Part shown: positions 48,001 to 59,713 of the stretch, piece by piece | Numbering within the stretch: position 1 is the stretch's first letter | Layout of the letters: every line of letters begins with the position of its first letter | Assembly (NCBI GenBank): GCA_037893245.1 | Contig: JBAIAA010000412.1 | Location: 1,364,001 to 1,428,000 of the forward strand | DNA length: 64,000 nucleotides | Origin: Crossaster papposus | Lineage: Eukaryota > Echinodermata > Asteroidea > Velatida > Solasteridae | Direction: 5' to 3' | Notes under the pieces: model-generated | The model's database searches: none | What the model saw: the letters and a program-made list of their open reading frames with translations, nothing else | What the model was told of the DNA's origin: nothing | Program-made: the position numbers and the translations under genes

Positions 48001-51000
48001 TGCAGCTCATTACATTTTTGCTCAGTGAATTGATCAAATGCATCCAAAAATTTCTGCCTATACCAAGCACCATAAAAAATAACGCCCCTCAATTCTTTTT
48101 CTTTTTTAAATAAAAAAATGCTTTAAATGAAAAGTTTCCATCACCACCGTGACATTGCAGATCCTCCACCCCCCCCCCCCCCACACTTTTACCCTACCCT
48201 TTCCTACCCCCTTGTGGGTCTGAGTCAGTCGACATTCTGCCGCCACAGATGCCGGTTTATTAGACTCCTGGCACTGTTTGTATTTACTCACTCATGATGC
48301 AGAATTTTGCCCAATAACAACCATCGTTTCTACTTCTTAAAAATGAAAAATCATGGCCTAAGAAATTTCCCAACTGTACTAACTGTAGCTACAAGATTTT
48401 ATTCACTTCTTTGATGGTTTAGGTAAAACAAAATTGTTTGTTAAGAGCGATAGAAAGCTGATTCAAAAAAATCATTTTAACGGGGATTCCTACTTATCAT
48501 GCGTATTTGAAAAGTTTTGATGGGTTTGGAAAATGTAAACCTTGGACGTTAGTACACAATGTCAACAAATATCATCCTAACTTCAGCGTTAGGCTGCAAT
48601 GTACGTTACATTTCCTGAGGATAAGCAAGGATTTACGTTCTGGTAATAGCATTACCATTAGCATAGCTCTAAAAATTTCAATCATTTTAAAAACTAACTT
48701 AGAGTTTCAAAATAAACTATTGAAAACAGATGTTTATGAGTTTATGATACATCCCGTCCGTTCAAATCTAACGTCCCACTTTCATTTTCATTCTACGCTG
48801 TATTTTTTCTGATCAAACCTCCCCCCCCCCCCCCCCCCCCAAACCCAAAAAAATTAGTAAAACAAATAGCCATAAATACTTCTCCCATGCCTTTTCTGCC
48901 AAACTATCCTATCCTTTCACATTGCACATTGTGTTTTATTAACTTCCTCAATTTTTCTTGCCGACTGACATTCCCTCTGGACTCGCCCTGGAAACCTCTT
49001 GGTGGCGCACTGTATTGTGAATAAACCCTGTATTAATCCCCCCCCCCCCCCCCCACCCCCCCCCCCCCCCCCCCACCCCCCCCCCCCCCCCCCCCCCCCC
49101 TCCACCCCCACCCCCACGTTGGCGCCATATTCTTTTCCCCATTCTACGTTTTCCAGATGTCTTTTTAGTGCTCTGGATAAAGTTCCAGCTTCTTCCATCT
49201 CCTGACAAAGACGATTAAATTTCCGGTCCCAGTGTTGCCCCCCTGTGTAATGACGCTTCAGTTTAAATTTCAAGGGGCCATCAAACACGGGATAAATGGT
49301 TGCCATCCTGTGCGCCTGTCTCCCCTGTTAGTCAGTTTCCTTCCGAGTTGACTTCCATCTTGACTTCCATCTTGACTTCCATCTTCATTTTCATCTTAAA
49401 GAGACATCTGAGGCGTTGATGTAGTCAATGTTTCAAGTAATTCCAGGTGCAGAACAACAAAGTGGACCTGGGGCCCATTTTATAGAGCTGTTTAAGCACC
49501 AGAGATTACTTAAGCACCAGAGATTGCATAAGCACCAGAGATTGCATAAGCACCAAAGATTGCATAAGCACCAGAGATTGCATAAGCATCAGAGATTGCA
49601 TAAGTCCCAAAGATTGCATAGTCCCAAAGATTGCATAGTCCCAAAGATTGCATAAGCACCAAAGATTGCATACACGTCGAAGATTGCATAAACACCAGAG
49701 ATTGCATAAGCACCAGAGATTGCATAAGCACCAGAGATTGCATAAGCACCAAAGATTGCATAAGCACCAAAGATTGCATACACGTCGAAGATTGCATAAG
49801 CACCAGAGATTGCATAAGCACCAAAGATTGCATAAGCACCAAAGATTGCATAAGCACCAAAGATTGCATACACGTCGAAGATTGCATAAGCACCAAAGAT
49901 TGCATAAACACCAGAGATTGCATAAGCACCAGAGATTGCATAAGCACCGAAGATTGCATAAGCACCGAAGATTGCATAAGCACCGAAGATTGCATAAACA
50001 CCGAAGATTGCATAAACACCGAAGATTGCATAAACACCGAAGATTGCATAAGCACCGAAGATTGCATAAGCACCGAAGATTGCATAAGCACCGAAGATTG
50101 CATAAGCACCAAAGATTGCATAAGCACCAAAGATTGCATAAGCACCAAAGATTGCATAAGCACCAAAGATTGCATAAGCACCAAAGATTGCATAAGCACC
50201 AAAGATTGCATAAGCACCAAAGATTGCATAAGCACCAAAGATTGCATAAGCACCAAAGATTGCATAAGCACCAAAGATTGCATAAGCACCAAAGATTGCA
50301 TAAGCACCAAAGATTGCATAAGCACCAAAGATTGCATAAGCACCAAAGATTGCATAAGCACCAAGATTGCATAAGCACCAAAGATTGCATAAGCACATAC
50401 TCTCTTTGTTTGGTAAATCAAGTTCGGGGCCAAAATTCCATGTCATTGCCATGCTAAGCACAAATATTATCCAATGTACACTTCACCTGGAATTACAATG
50501 TATAAGCCCTGTCTTGGTTTACCATAAATAGGTTTTCTTGTGGCCAAATATGGGTTGCGGTTTTGTGCTAAACCGGATGTTTTCAATAGTTTTAGCACAC
50601 CTACATGTGACCTTTTCTTCCGATCCTAATGTTTTCTGTAGCGTTTTGAAGCCAATGTGGTAAAGCCATACTGTGCAGATTTTTGACTGGGAGAAAGAAA
50701 TGCTTTTGGTTTCTCTGTCAACATGAATTAGGTATATGGAACCGGCAGGTCACGCGATCATCCGCCAACCTTGAAAAGTTAGCAGATGAGTTTTGGTTTT
50801 TTTCCTTTCCTTTACTTTTTCTTCTTTCCTTTACTTTTCTTTCATTCATGGTTTTATGAGGAAACGTTGTTGTGACTACTCGATCGTAAAATGCCAGAAA
50901 TCTAATTATGCGATGACATTTATACGAATTCCCATCTGGATCCTGGTGCACAGGGCGTCTGGTCGAAATTATAGTGACATTTCCAGATGGAGGGGTGGGG

Positions 51001-54000
51001 CACCAGACATCTCCAGACTCATTCACCGTGGATAACAAGATTACGTTGCTCTTCGTTTTTTGCTGGTTTTTTCCCCGTTTTTTCCCTCTTGTTTGGCCTT
51101 TTTTTTGCGCTGAGTTTGTTACTTGTGTTTTAATGAGCAGGTTGTAATTGAGGGCGACATTTGTGGCACGATGCCAGAATCGCGTTAATATCCCTAGTTT
51201 TCATGGGCTTATCAAAGACAGGCGCGGTCCCTTGCAGAAAATTGATGTTGATGTTTACAGCCTTCTAGTGGCAGCCTCAATCAAGTGATGTTTGAGTCTT
51301 TGTAATAAGTCAGTAAATTAAAAAAAATAAAAGTTAAAGGGAATATACAACATTTGTAAAATTAATCAAAACCCCAAACTACCAAAATATTATATAATAC
51401 ATGTACCTAACTTTACCTAGTGTTCTGTCATTTTCAAGGAAAGTGATTTTTTTAAATCAAAACTGCCTCCACTTTAACCAATTTAGTTAGTCTACGTTTT
51501 GTTTGCAATCGGTAGTACTGCCAAAGTTGGTGAGTCAGGTTCTGTTAACAACACCAATAAATTGCTCCTCTCATCTGAAGTAGAGTTAGGGAACCAGACT
51601 ACAGAAACAGCATTGTTGTCTTAGTTATTCCAGCATCTATGAATACAATACTTTAAACAGGTCGGCGTCACAATATTTACTATAACTAACCCCCAAAGTC
51701 ATCCATTTCTAAACAATTTGCTTTGCAGTTTGCTTAATTTGTCATGTGCGGTTTCTCTGCGGGAGGTTGCTGCCCATCTGAACCCGACCCCTCTACTTAC
51801 TGCTGGCAGGCAAACAAGAAATACTAAAACAATTTACCAATATTTTTTTTTTTTTTTTTTTTTTTAATAACAAAATTGTTTTGCAGCAAACTTGACGATC
51901 CATACAGCAAGGCTTTCTAATGAGCTATTCTAATGAGCCCACCGCTCCTCATGTCGCCCGAAAAACCAACCCCTTTCTCTGTTTGAACCCCTTTAAAGAA
52001 GTCCTACACAAAACAGATCTTCGCACCTTGTTCAATTCATTAACAATCTCAATGACAGACTGCAACTAATGAGTTAGTGTATTACCCGTGCCCAGCCAAT
52101 AACCTCAGCCAATAACCTCAGCCAATAACCTCAGCCAATAACCTCGCCAGCCGAGCATCAGATAATGAACTGTGAGCAGTCCAGCCTCGATATACATGTG
52201 GGTCAGACTGACTGGACCGGCAAACTAATCAACCTAATCGTTGACTTTATTATTAAAAAAATGAAAAAAAAGTAGATTCACTCTGTCAACAAAGATGATG
52301 ATTATTCCGTCGATCAACACCAGATGTCGGTCACACTCGATATGTACCTGACTGACCTCTCGTCTCCGTTGAGGACTCTGACTCGTCTTTGTCTGACCAG
52401 TGGCTCTCTCTGACCAGTGGCTTCTTTAAACCTTTCTTCCTCTTCAGCCCCTCTCCCCCCTCTCCCTTCTCTCCCTTTCCCCCTCTCCCCCTCTCCCCCT
52501 CTCCCTTTGCCCCAAGCACTGTAATGAGTTAATGAGGGGTATCAGCCAAACGGGACAGCGGCAACAACGCAATACGGAAGCGCTTTTGAGCGGGAAGTTG
52601 ACAATCTAAATAAAAATCCCCTCAAATGTGGTCCAGAGAGATAACTCTAGAACCCGATGTAAGAGCCATCCTTATTGCCTTATTGAGATTTGACAGGATA
52701 ATCCCGCGAATAAAGGAAGGCCGGTTCATTAAAACTGTCATGCCCGCACCAAAGAGATACAAGAGTGGCTCGTTAATCTTGTATTCCCACAGCCCGTGAC
52801 AGTTTGAGGCACGGTCGAACCCAGTCAAGACCGAAATTTGTGTCGAGCTTTAAATTCGTACTTCCTCCAGAACGTCACTCCTCGGAGCTGAGCTTGTCAC
52901 TGAAAAGCAAAAGCTTCAGAGGAAATTTGGCCTCTCCGGGTGCGATGTCTGACGTTGTTAAGTTTGAAGAAATCTTCCCGTGAAAATGTGATTTATTTTA
53001 CCCAGTGTAGTCTACAGTTAAGAAACCCCAAATACAGTTGAACTTAATTCAGACTTCCTGCAGAACGTCGCGCTTTTAAAACTTGAAATGGTTATCAACA
53101 TGAAAAAGTCTCCATATTTTTTTACGAAATATGAATGCGAGCCAAAAACGGAGCAACATGAATCATTTGACATAAAAGTTGATTCTGTCATGACAATAGA
53201 CTGCAATTTATTTGCTTTGCTCGCGCTAAAACTCTCAACAGCAGTGTCCCTCGGTATGACTTAATGCCCCAGCCGACTGAACAAATTGTAACAGTTGATG
53301 TACCGTATGGTGCCATCACGTCATGGCTCATTACCTGTCTGGTTACATCGACAGACCAGTTGCTAGGTTGCACGCTATCCGAGACATTTTCGTTCAGTTG
53401 CAACACCCAAAGCTGACAATCGGAGGTATTAAATACCATGATGCATTACTCACGTGTGGAAACACCTCCGCCAGAAGTCCCAAGTTTCAAGCTTCTGCAA
53501 TTTATTCGCTGTGACGCAGCGAAATTTTACATGGAAACGTTAAAGGGAGAATAGACCATTTGTATACAAAATTGTAACCACAATCTGCATTCAGGGCGCG
53601 TTTTCATCGAGCCTATTGCAGCTACTTGAACACAGTTGCGCACTGAACAGACCAATAGTAAGTAGCACCAACTCGTGCGCCGCGTCGTTCAAACACGTCG
53701 TTCAAACACTTGCGCGCAAACACTTGCGCGCACTATTTTTGACTTTTTATAAAAGTGCGTCTCTGAGACGCATCTTTGAAAATAACATTCAGAAATTACA
53801 GCATGCTAGAGGGATTAATTTCACAGGGAGTTTAGAATCAATAATATCTTTAAGACAAGTATTTTGGTTGGTAACTTTTTGGGTAGTTGCAAAAGGTATA
53901 TTCCACCTTTAACATTTCATTTCATAAGCTGAATCGTTTCGGTTCCCGAATACAGAACAGGAACAACTCATCTCGTACATGTAGCATGCAGGACTATAAA

Positions 54001-57000
54001 ATGGCAAAGAAGTGTATCAGGTGATATTTGCTGACATTTTCTAACATTTGCTAACGAAAAGAAATGATTTGAATGATACTAAGTGAAAGCTCACAGTGTC
54101 TAGTATACGATAATCTAATATTTTTCCCTGGTGTTTAGTGGTTTTTGGACCCGACCTTTTCAAATGAAGCTGTAAAGTTCTATTCATTGACAGAAGTAGG
54201 GTTGTCAAGATCAGTCGTTTTGCCTTTATTCTTACAATTTGACTTGAAACGTACCATCACTTTTCGGGCTATTTTCCAACTTGATTATTCCAGTCATTGT
54301 GGTTGCCTCAGAAACCCAACTCACCCCTCCCCTTCCTCTCCAACAAACCCACCAGGAAATTCACTTTTATAGGTAAATAATCCCTGTAATGCATAAAAAG
54401 TGTCATATCCTTCCTATGCCCTCAGCTTAAAGTCTTTCTGTACCGTTCCCAGGAATTATGGGAATTAAAGACAACTTATTAACTTGATCTGACTGTTTTT
54501 CTCTCTACCCCCCCCCCCCCCCCCCCCCCAATATCTTTACAGAACCTAACAAGGTTTTTTTCACCAGTTCCCATTCCAATCACATGCGAGAATCAATAGA
54601 CCGTTGACACCACACTGAGCATTGTTAATCCGTCACATGCAACACCGCGTAACATTGTTCGCGACTTGCACACAGCGTAAGGGCGATTGCAAAGGCAGAT
54701 GTCCGATGGAAGCAAATATATTTGAATCAGTTGGCACAGATAATTTGAACTGTGGCTGTCTTGCAAATTGAATACATGTACAATAGTTGCTTTAGTTCAT
54801 TTGGGATTTTTTTAAACCTAGGCTTTGATTCCAACTTTGGCTTTGGTCAATTTCAAAGGTAATCTGGCTTCTATGTAGGGTTTACCAATCACTTGTTTAT
54901 TAACATTCGTAATCACCTTTCAGTCAGAAAGCCAAAACAAGTCAAAAAATCACCAATGTACAACACTTTTTACTCTGTGCTTTGTAAAACACCCCTCTGT
55001 CCTTGTCGCCCCTCTGTCCACGTTGCGCCTCTGTCCACGCCGCCCCTCTGTCCACGCCGCCCCTCTGTCCACGCCGCCCCTCTGTTCACGCCGCCCCTCT
55101 GTTCACGCCGCCCCTCTGTTCACGCCGCCGCTCTGTCCACGCCGCCCCTCTGTCCACGCCGCCCCTCTGTCCACGCCGCCCCTCTGTTCACGCCGCCCCT
55201 CTGTTCATGCCGCCCCTCTGTTCATGCCGCCCCTCTGTTCATGCCGCCCCTTTGTCCACGCCACCCCTCTGTCCACGCCGCCCCTCTGTCCACGCCGCCC
55301 CTCTGTTCATGCCGCCCCTTTGTCCACGCCTGCCCTCTGTCCATAGGAATGGGTAAACTGTTTTAGGTATTTTAATACAAGTTCAAATTGAAGAGGACCT
55401 CAATTTGGTTTCCTTGTAAGTAATTCTAAAGCCAGAGTTAAAGTTGAACCTGATTTTCTAAAATGTTCTTGAATGCACAGTTGGAGGTGGGGGGGGGGGG
55501 GGGGCGCCTAAGGAGAAATAACCAGTCGTCTTTTAGAAATATTCTTTGACTTTTCAAATGAAACCCTGTATTTACCTTCAGCATCGTTCACATGTCAACT
55601 TAAAATTTACGGTGTGCGGTTCATTTATACTTGCTCCTCGAATTCCACCTGAACCAGCCAACTTTTGCGAGCTACGGGGTTGAGATCTGTAGTAAGCTCT
55701 CCGAACATGACCATTAGGTGCTTGTAACTTTTGAATAAGCCATAAGGTATCGTGGTGAAGTAGTCAAGGTCAAACATCATTCAGGATAATATCGCTGACG
55801 TGATATGGAATGTTGTATGCGCTATTTAACTGAACGTTCATTCTGATTGCAGTTGGCGCGCGAGTGTCGAGCGATCATCTCTCTGAGCGTTCATAAGCAT
55901 TTGAAGGGTATTCGATTATTCTAAATGATTATTCTAGATGCACAGTTTAAATTTACCAAACAGGCTCGCACAAGTGAGTCAGTGAATGCAATGAGCCCAA
56001 ATTACACATATTCATATAGTTCCAAAGAATTGTTGTGCTATCATAGTTTGAATACTTTTTTTCTCAACTTACTGCAGTGGTACGCAAGGGAGAGACGGGC
56101 TTCATCTACTTCCGTCTGATGAGCAAGATGTCCAAGTGGTTGTGGGTACAGGCCAAAGGTCGTGTCATCTACAAGAGTGGCAAGCCAGACTACCTTGTAT
56201 CCACGCACAGGCCTATGAGGTATAACAGTCGGTTACAACAAGACGGGGGCTGTTTTTCAAACCTCGACTTCGTCTTCGTCTCGGGCTTCGTTCATGCAGT
56301 TCAGCAGTAGGCCCGAGCCGGAGGGGTTTGGAAAATGGCCTAGGTCTGCCTAGCTGAGCTTGACTTGGTAGCCCCAATATAGGAAATTATTTATACTCGA
56401 GGAACCTGTCAGTCATTTTAACAGTCAGTCGGTCGGTCGGTCGGTCAGTGAGATTGGGGGTCAGGTTGGCAAAGCGGTTCTTTTCTCGCCTTCCATCGCT
56501 GGTGACCCGCATGGGCCATTATGTGGATTGGGTTTTCAGTCCCTGCCTGATTTTGTGGGTTTCCGTGGAATATCATTCTGTTGTTTTCCTCCCACCACTA
56601 TAACTTTAATTCCTTCCACATCTTCTACCAAGGGACCGAACTGGAAATATGTGATGTGTTCTGGCAAAATAAAACGGAACTGGAGACAGAGGGTAAAACG
56701 CCTCCAATATGTCAAAAGTCTTTCGTGGGTTATCTCGGTTAATTGCCAAAAAACTAGTAAATAAATAAACAATTAATTTAAGTTCGGAAAATGACAGTAA
56801 AAGTCAATGTTGTGTATGGCCCAGTGGTTACTCCACCCAGGAGTATAAATGGGTACCTGTGAGGGTCGAGGCCGATTGAGCGCCTATAAACGGCTGCCGC
56901 GTGGTCCAGGGCCTGATGAACGGGGTAATAATTGTAAAGCGCTTTGAGATCGTTGATACGATGTAAAGCGCTATATAAGCACGAACATTATTATTATTAT

Positions 57001-59671
57001 TATTATTATTATTATCTTTACTGCATGAATCTTTGACATTAGCTTTGAATGCCAAAGTAAACACTCTGCAATAAACGACTTCTTTCATTTTTTTGCTCTA
57101 GCGATGAGGAGGGAGAGCAGCATCTGAATGCTCGCGGTGCACCCTTCAAGTTTCCCTTCAGTGGCTCGGCTGAACTGTACGACTGTAACCCGCCCTACCC
57201 ACCGATCCCTATCCCAAAAGGTATATTCTACATGTAGAAAGGCAAATCTGTTTGTCTTCCTAATATTGGTGTGTTTGTCAATTTTCGTGACTATAAAATT
57301 GCCGGGTTTGGTTGTCCCCAGTCATTGTTTAGGCCGCTCTAGTACTCTTGAGAATTTCATTCAGAGCTTTCATTTTTTGTTGTCTTCTATAGAAGCCCTT
57401 GGGCCTTTTTGAGTCCCTGGTTTCGTCTTTGTCTTTAGCTTAGGGTGATTTTAAGCTTCCAACTTTAGGAAATCCAGCCACAACCTAGTGCCTGTTTGTG
57501 CTTCAGAAACATTCAATCCGTTGATTTGAACCCAACAGTTTTAATATTTTTCATTTGCTTCTATTTCGATGTGCTTTTCAGTGATTCAGAATTTGAAGAC
57601 GAAGCAAAAGTCTTAAAAAAAAACTTACTGTCTTTCCAATCTCGGCATGTCATTTTGATGCGGAGAGTTTTGAGATCAATTCAATCGATGTATCCACAAA
57701 TATAGTTACATGTAGTTGTAGGAATTGCTCTTTAATTGGTTGTCATTTATTGGATGTATGGTATTCTTGTTTAAATGCATAAAGAGATCCAGAAACGTTG
57801 CCATGTTTCACTTGTTTCAGTTTGAGAAGAGACATCTATCTGTATGAGACTTTTCTTGACTGTGAGTTATTTGTGAATTCTTTGCAGCTATTTTGGATGG
57901 CAGAGCCAAGTTTCCCGCCAATTTCCCACCATTTCTAGGTGATGGCCCACCTCCCGGTTTCCCAGCTGGCAGCATGCCACCAGGCTTCCCACCCTTTCCC
58001 GGTGACGGTCCACCACCTGGTTTCCCCCCATTCCCCGGGAACGGTCCACCAGGGGGGTTCACCTCGGGCGGTTTCCCACCCAACGGTTTCCCAGCTGGTC
58101 CCCCACCCGGGTTTGAAGGTGGCATACCCCAGATGCCAGCTGGCGTGGATCTTCCGGGGTTGTCCAGTCCTGCTTCTCGCCAAATCGAGCAGAGACCAAA
58201 GCTGGTTGCCAAGAGGCAAATCGGTAAACCACCGCACGGCACCCCGCCTCCAAACGTCACCGTCAACCCAGCCAATGGTACCATCGACTTCAACCCGATG
58301 TCTAGACTGCCCCAGATGGTGTCTTCAACAACTGGGTCGTCGGATCAGGTGCCTCAATCTCGCCTTGCCACGTCTCAGCCTTACCGGTCGGCCACACAGC
58401 AAGAGCAGCTGAAGCAAGAGCTGAGGAAGTTCACCCAAGCCTTCCAGAAAGTCAGCATGAGAGAGGAGGCCAATTCGAGAGCCATGGCCGACAGAGATCA
58501 TGCGGCTAGGAACAACTTTCCACAGGCAACAGCAGCAATGCCACCTACACCGGCTGCAGCAAGTTTCTCTGTGATTAACACGATGGACAATCATTCATCC
58601 AGCCATCCATCAATTATGAATTCCAACCCCCAGACCTTTGAGCCTATGAACTTCGGCATCTCAGAACCAGTAGAATTAGACTCTGACTGGATAGTTCTGA
58701 AGACGTCCCCGAAATCAGTGGACGAGGATTTCAGCCAGAGCTGTGCCCTTGCATCCACTGTGCCTCCTAGCTGCAGATCAGGTGCTTCCTCCAACCCCTA
58801 CCCCAATGAACAGAACACGACAAATCCCAGGAACCATTCGGCTGTCTCTTACGTAGCACCCCCACCTATATCCGATACGCCAAGAAATGCCTCCTCAACA
58901 CATCCACTCACACACCACCCACCAGCCGATCAGCAGCCTACCTTTACCCCACCTCCACAGAACAACCATCTAGAGATGGACTTGATGAGTTCAGCAAGTG
59001 GGATTCCCTCTTTCAATGATTCCCTCGCTCCCATCACCTTTGATGAACTCATCCCCTCCCTCACCCCCTCCCTCACCCCAAATGAAAACCTCGAAATAGA
59101 CTTGCAGAGTGCGAATGGTCTCCCAAGCAACAGTCTTGAATATGAACCCGTGACCGACGAGACGAGTCCAATCCACCAGTCGACCTTCCTTCAAGAGAAC
59201 ACCTCTCTGTCAATGTGTGCTGGGCAGCAGGTAGCTACAATCCACCCTTTCCCTCGGTCAATGAACTCTCCTCGGATCCCTCCAACCACCGATCAAAACA
59301 ATGTCTTCAACAGTAGCCTGGACTCTGCCACTACCCTGGACTTTGGCAGCATAAACGAGCAGTCATCTGGTCTTGGCCAGAGACAGGACAGCATGAGTAC
59401 AACCTCCTCATCCAGTCCGTCGAGTAGCATCGACAACGATGGCAATCTGAGAACCAACTGGCCCTCCGAGCAAAACATCGGCAGCCAACCCGATATCAAG
59501 TACCCACTAACGGATGAACAGCTACTGGCCTGCACTGCTTCCTTGGACAAAGATAACAGTTGCCCAACCCAAATGAATGGCTTTCCACAGTTCAACGGCA
59601 TAACACCCACAAGTCAGCTTCACCAGCGACCCCAAAATCACCACAAGCTTTCCCAACAACAACAACAACAA

Positions 59672-59713
<42 letters not shown>

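Larger units (their letters stand above)
47300..56077 (+). other. AHR intron (8.8 kb) splitting PAS-B
   Basis: The longest intron between visible exons. It holds C-tracts (48,169-48,182; 48,821-48,840; 49,038-49,100), an 18-bp minisatellite (49,482-50,396), a T25 tract near 51,841, a four-copy 13-bp repeat (52,087-52,146) and pyrimidine-rich DNA (52,440-52,510). It also holds a TTAA-flanked element (53,540-53,912), a C22 tract (54,508-54,529), a 17-bp minisatellite (54,998-55,343) and a G16 tract (55,489-55,504). Stretches 47,400-48,160, 50,720-51,300, 52,540-53,530 and 55,560-56,060 hold no recognised gene. Confidence 0.8.

Noticed and set aside
49038..49115. CRISPR-like or tandem array structure near the C-tract and minisatellites
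   Set aside because: The genome is eukaryotic and the repeats are directly adjacent without unique spacers.
49506..50433. Open frames of up to 307 codons on the minus strand and 269 on the plus strand
   Set aside because: They are readings of the 18-bp minisatellite, whose unit length is a multiple of three and lacks stops. Several frames are open at once and there are no splice or start signals.
54893..55366. 157-codon frame with PLCPRRPSVHAAPLSTP repeats
   Set aside because: Another 17-bp array open in all three frames, inside an AHR intron with no splice support.
57817..58293. Minus-strand 158-codon Gly/Pro-rich frame
   Set aside because: Antisense shadow of the Pro/Gly-rich start of AHR exon 9.
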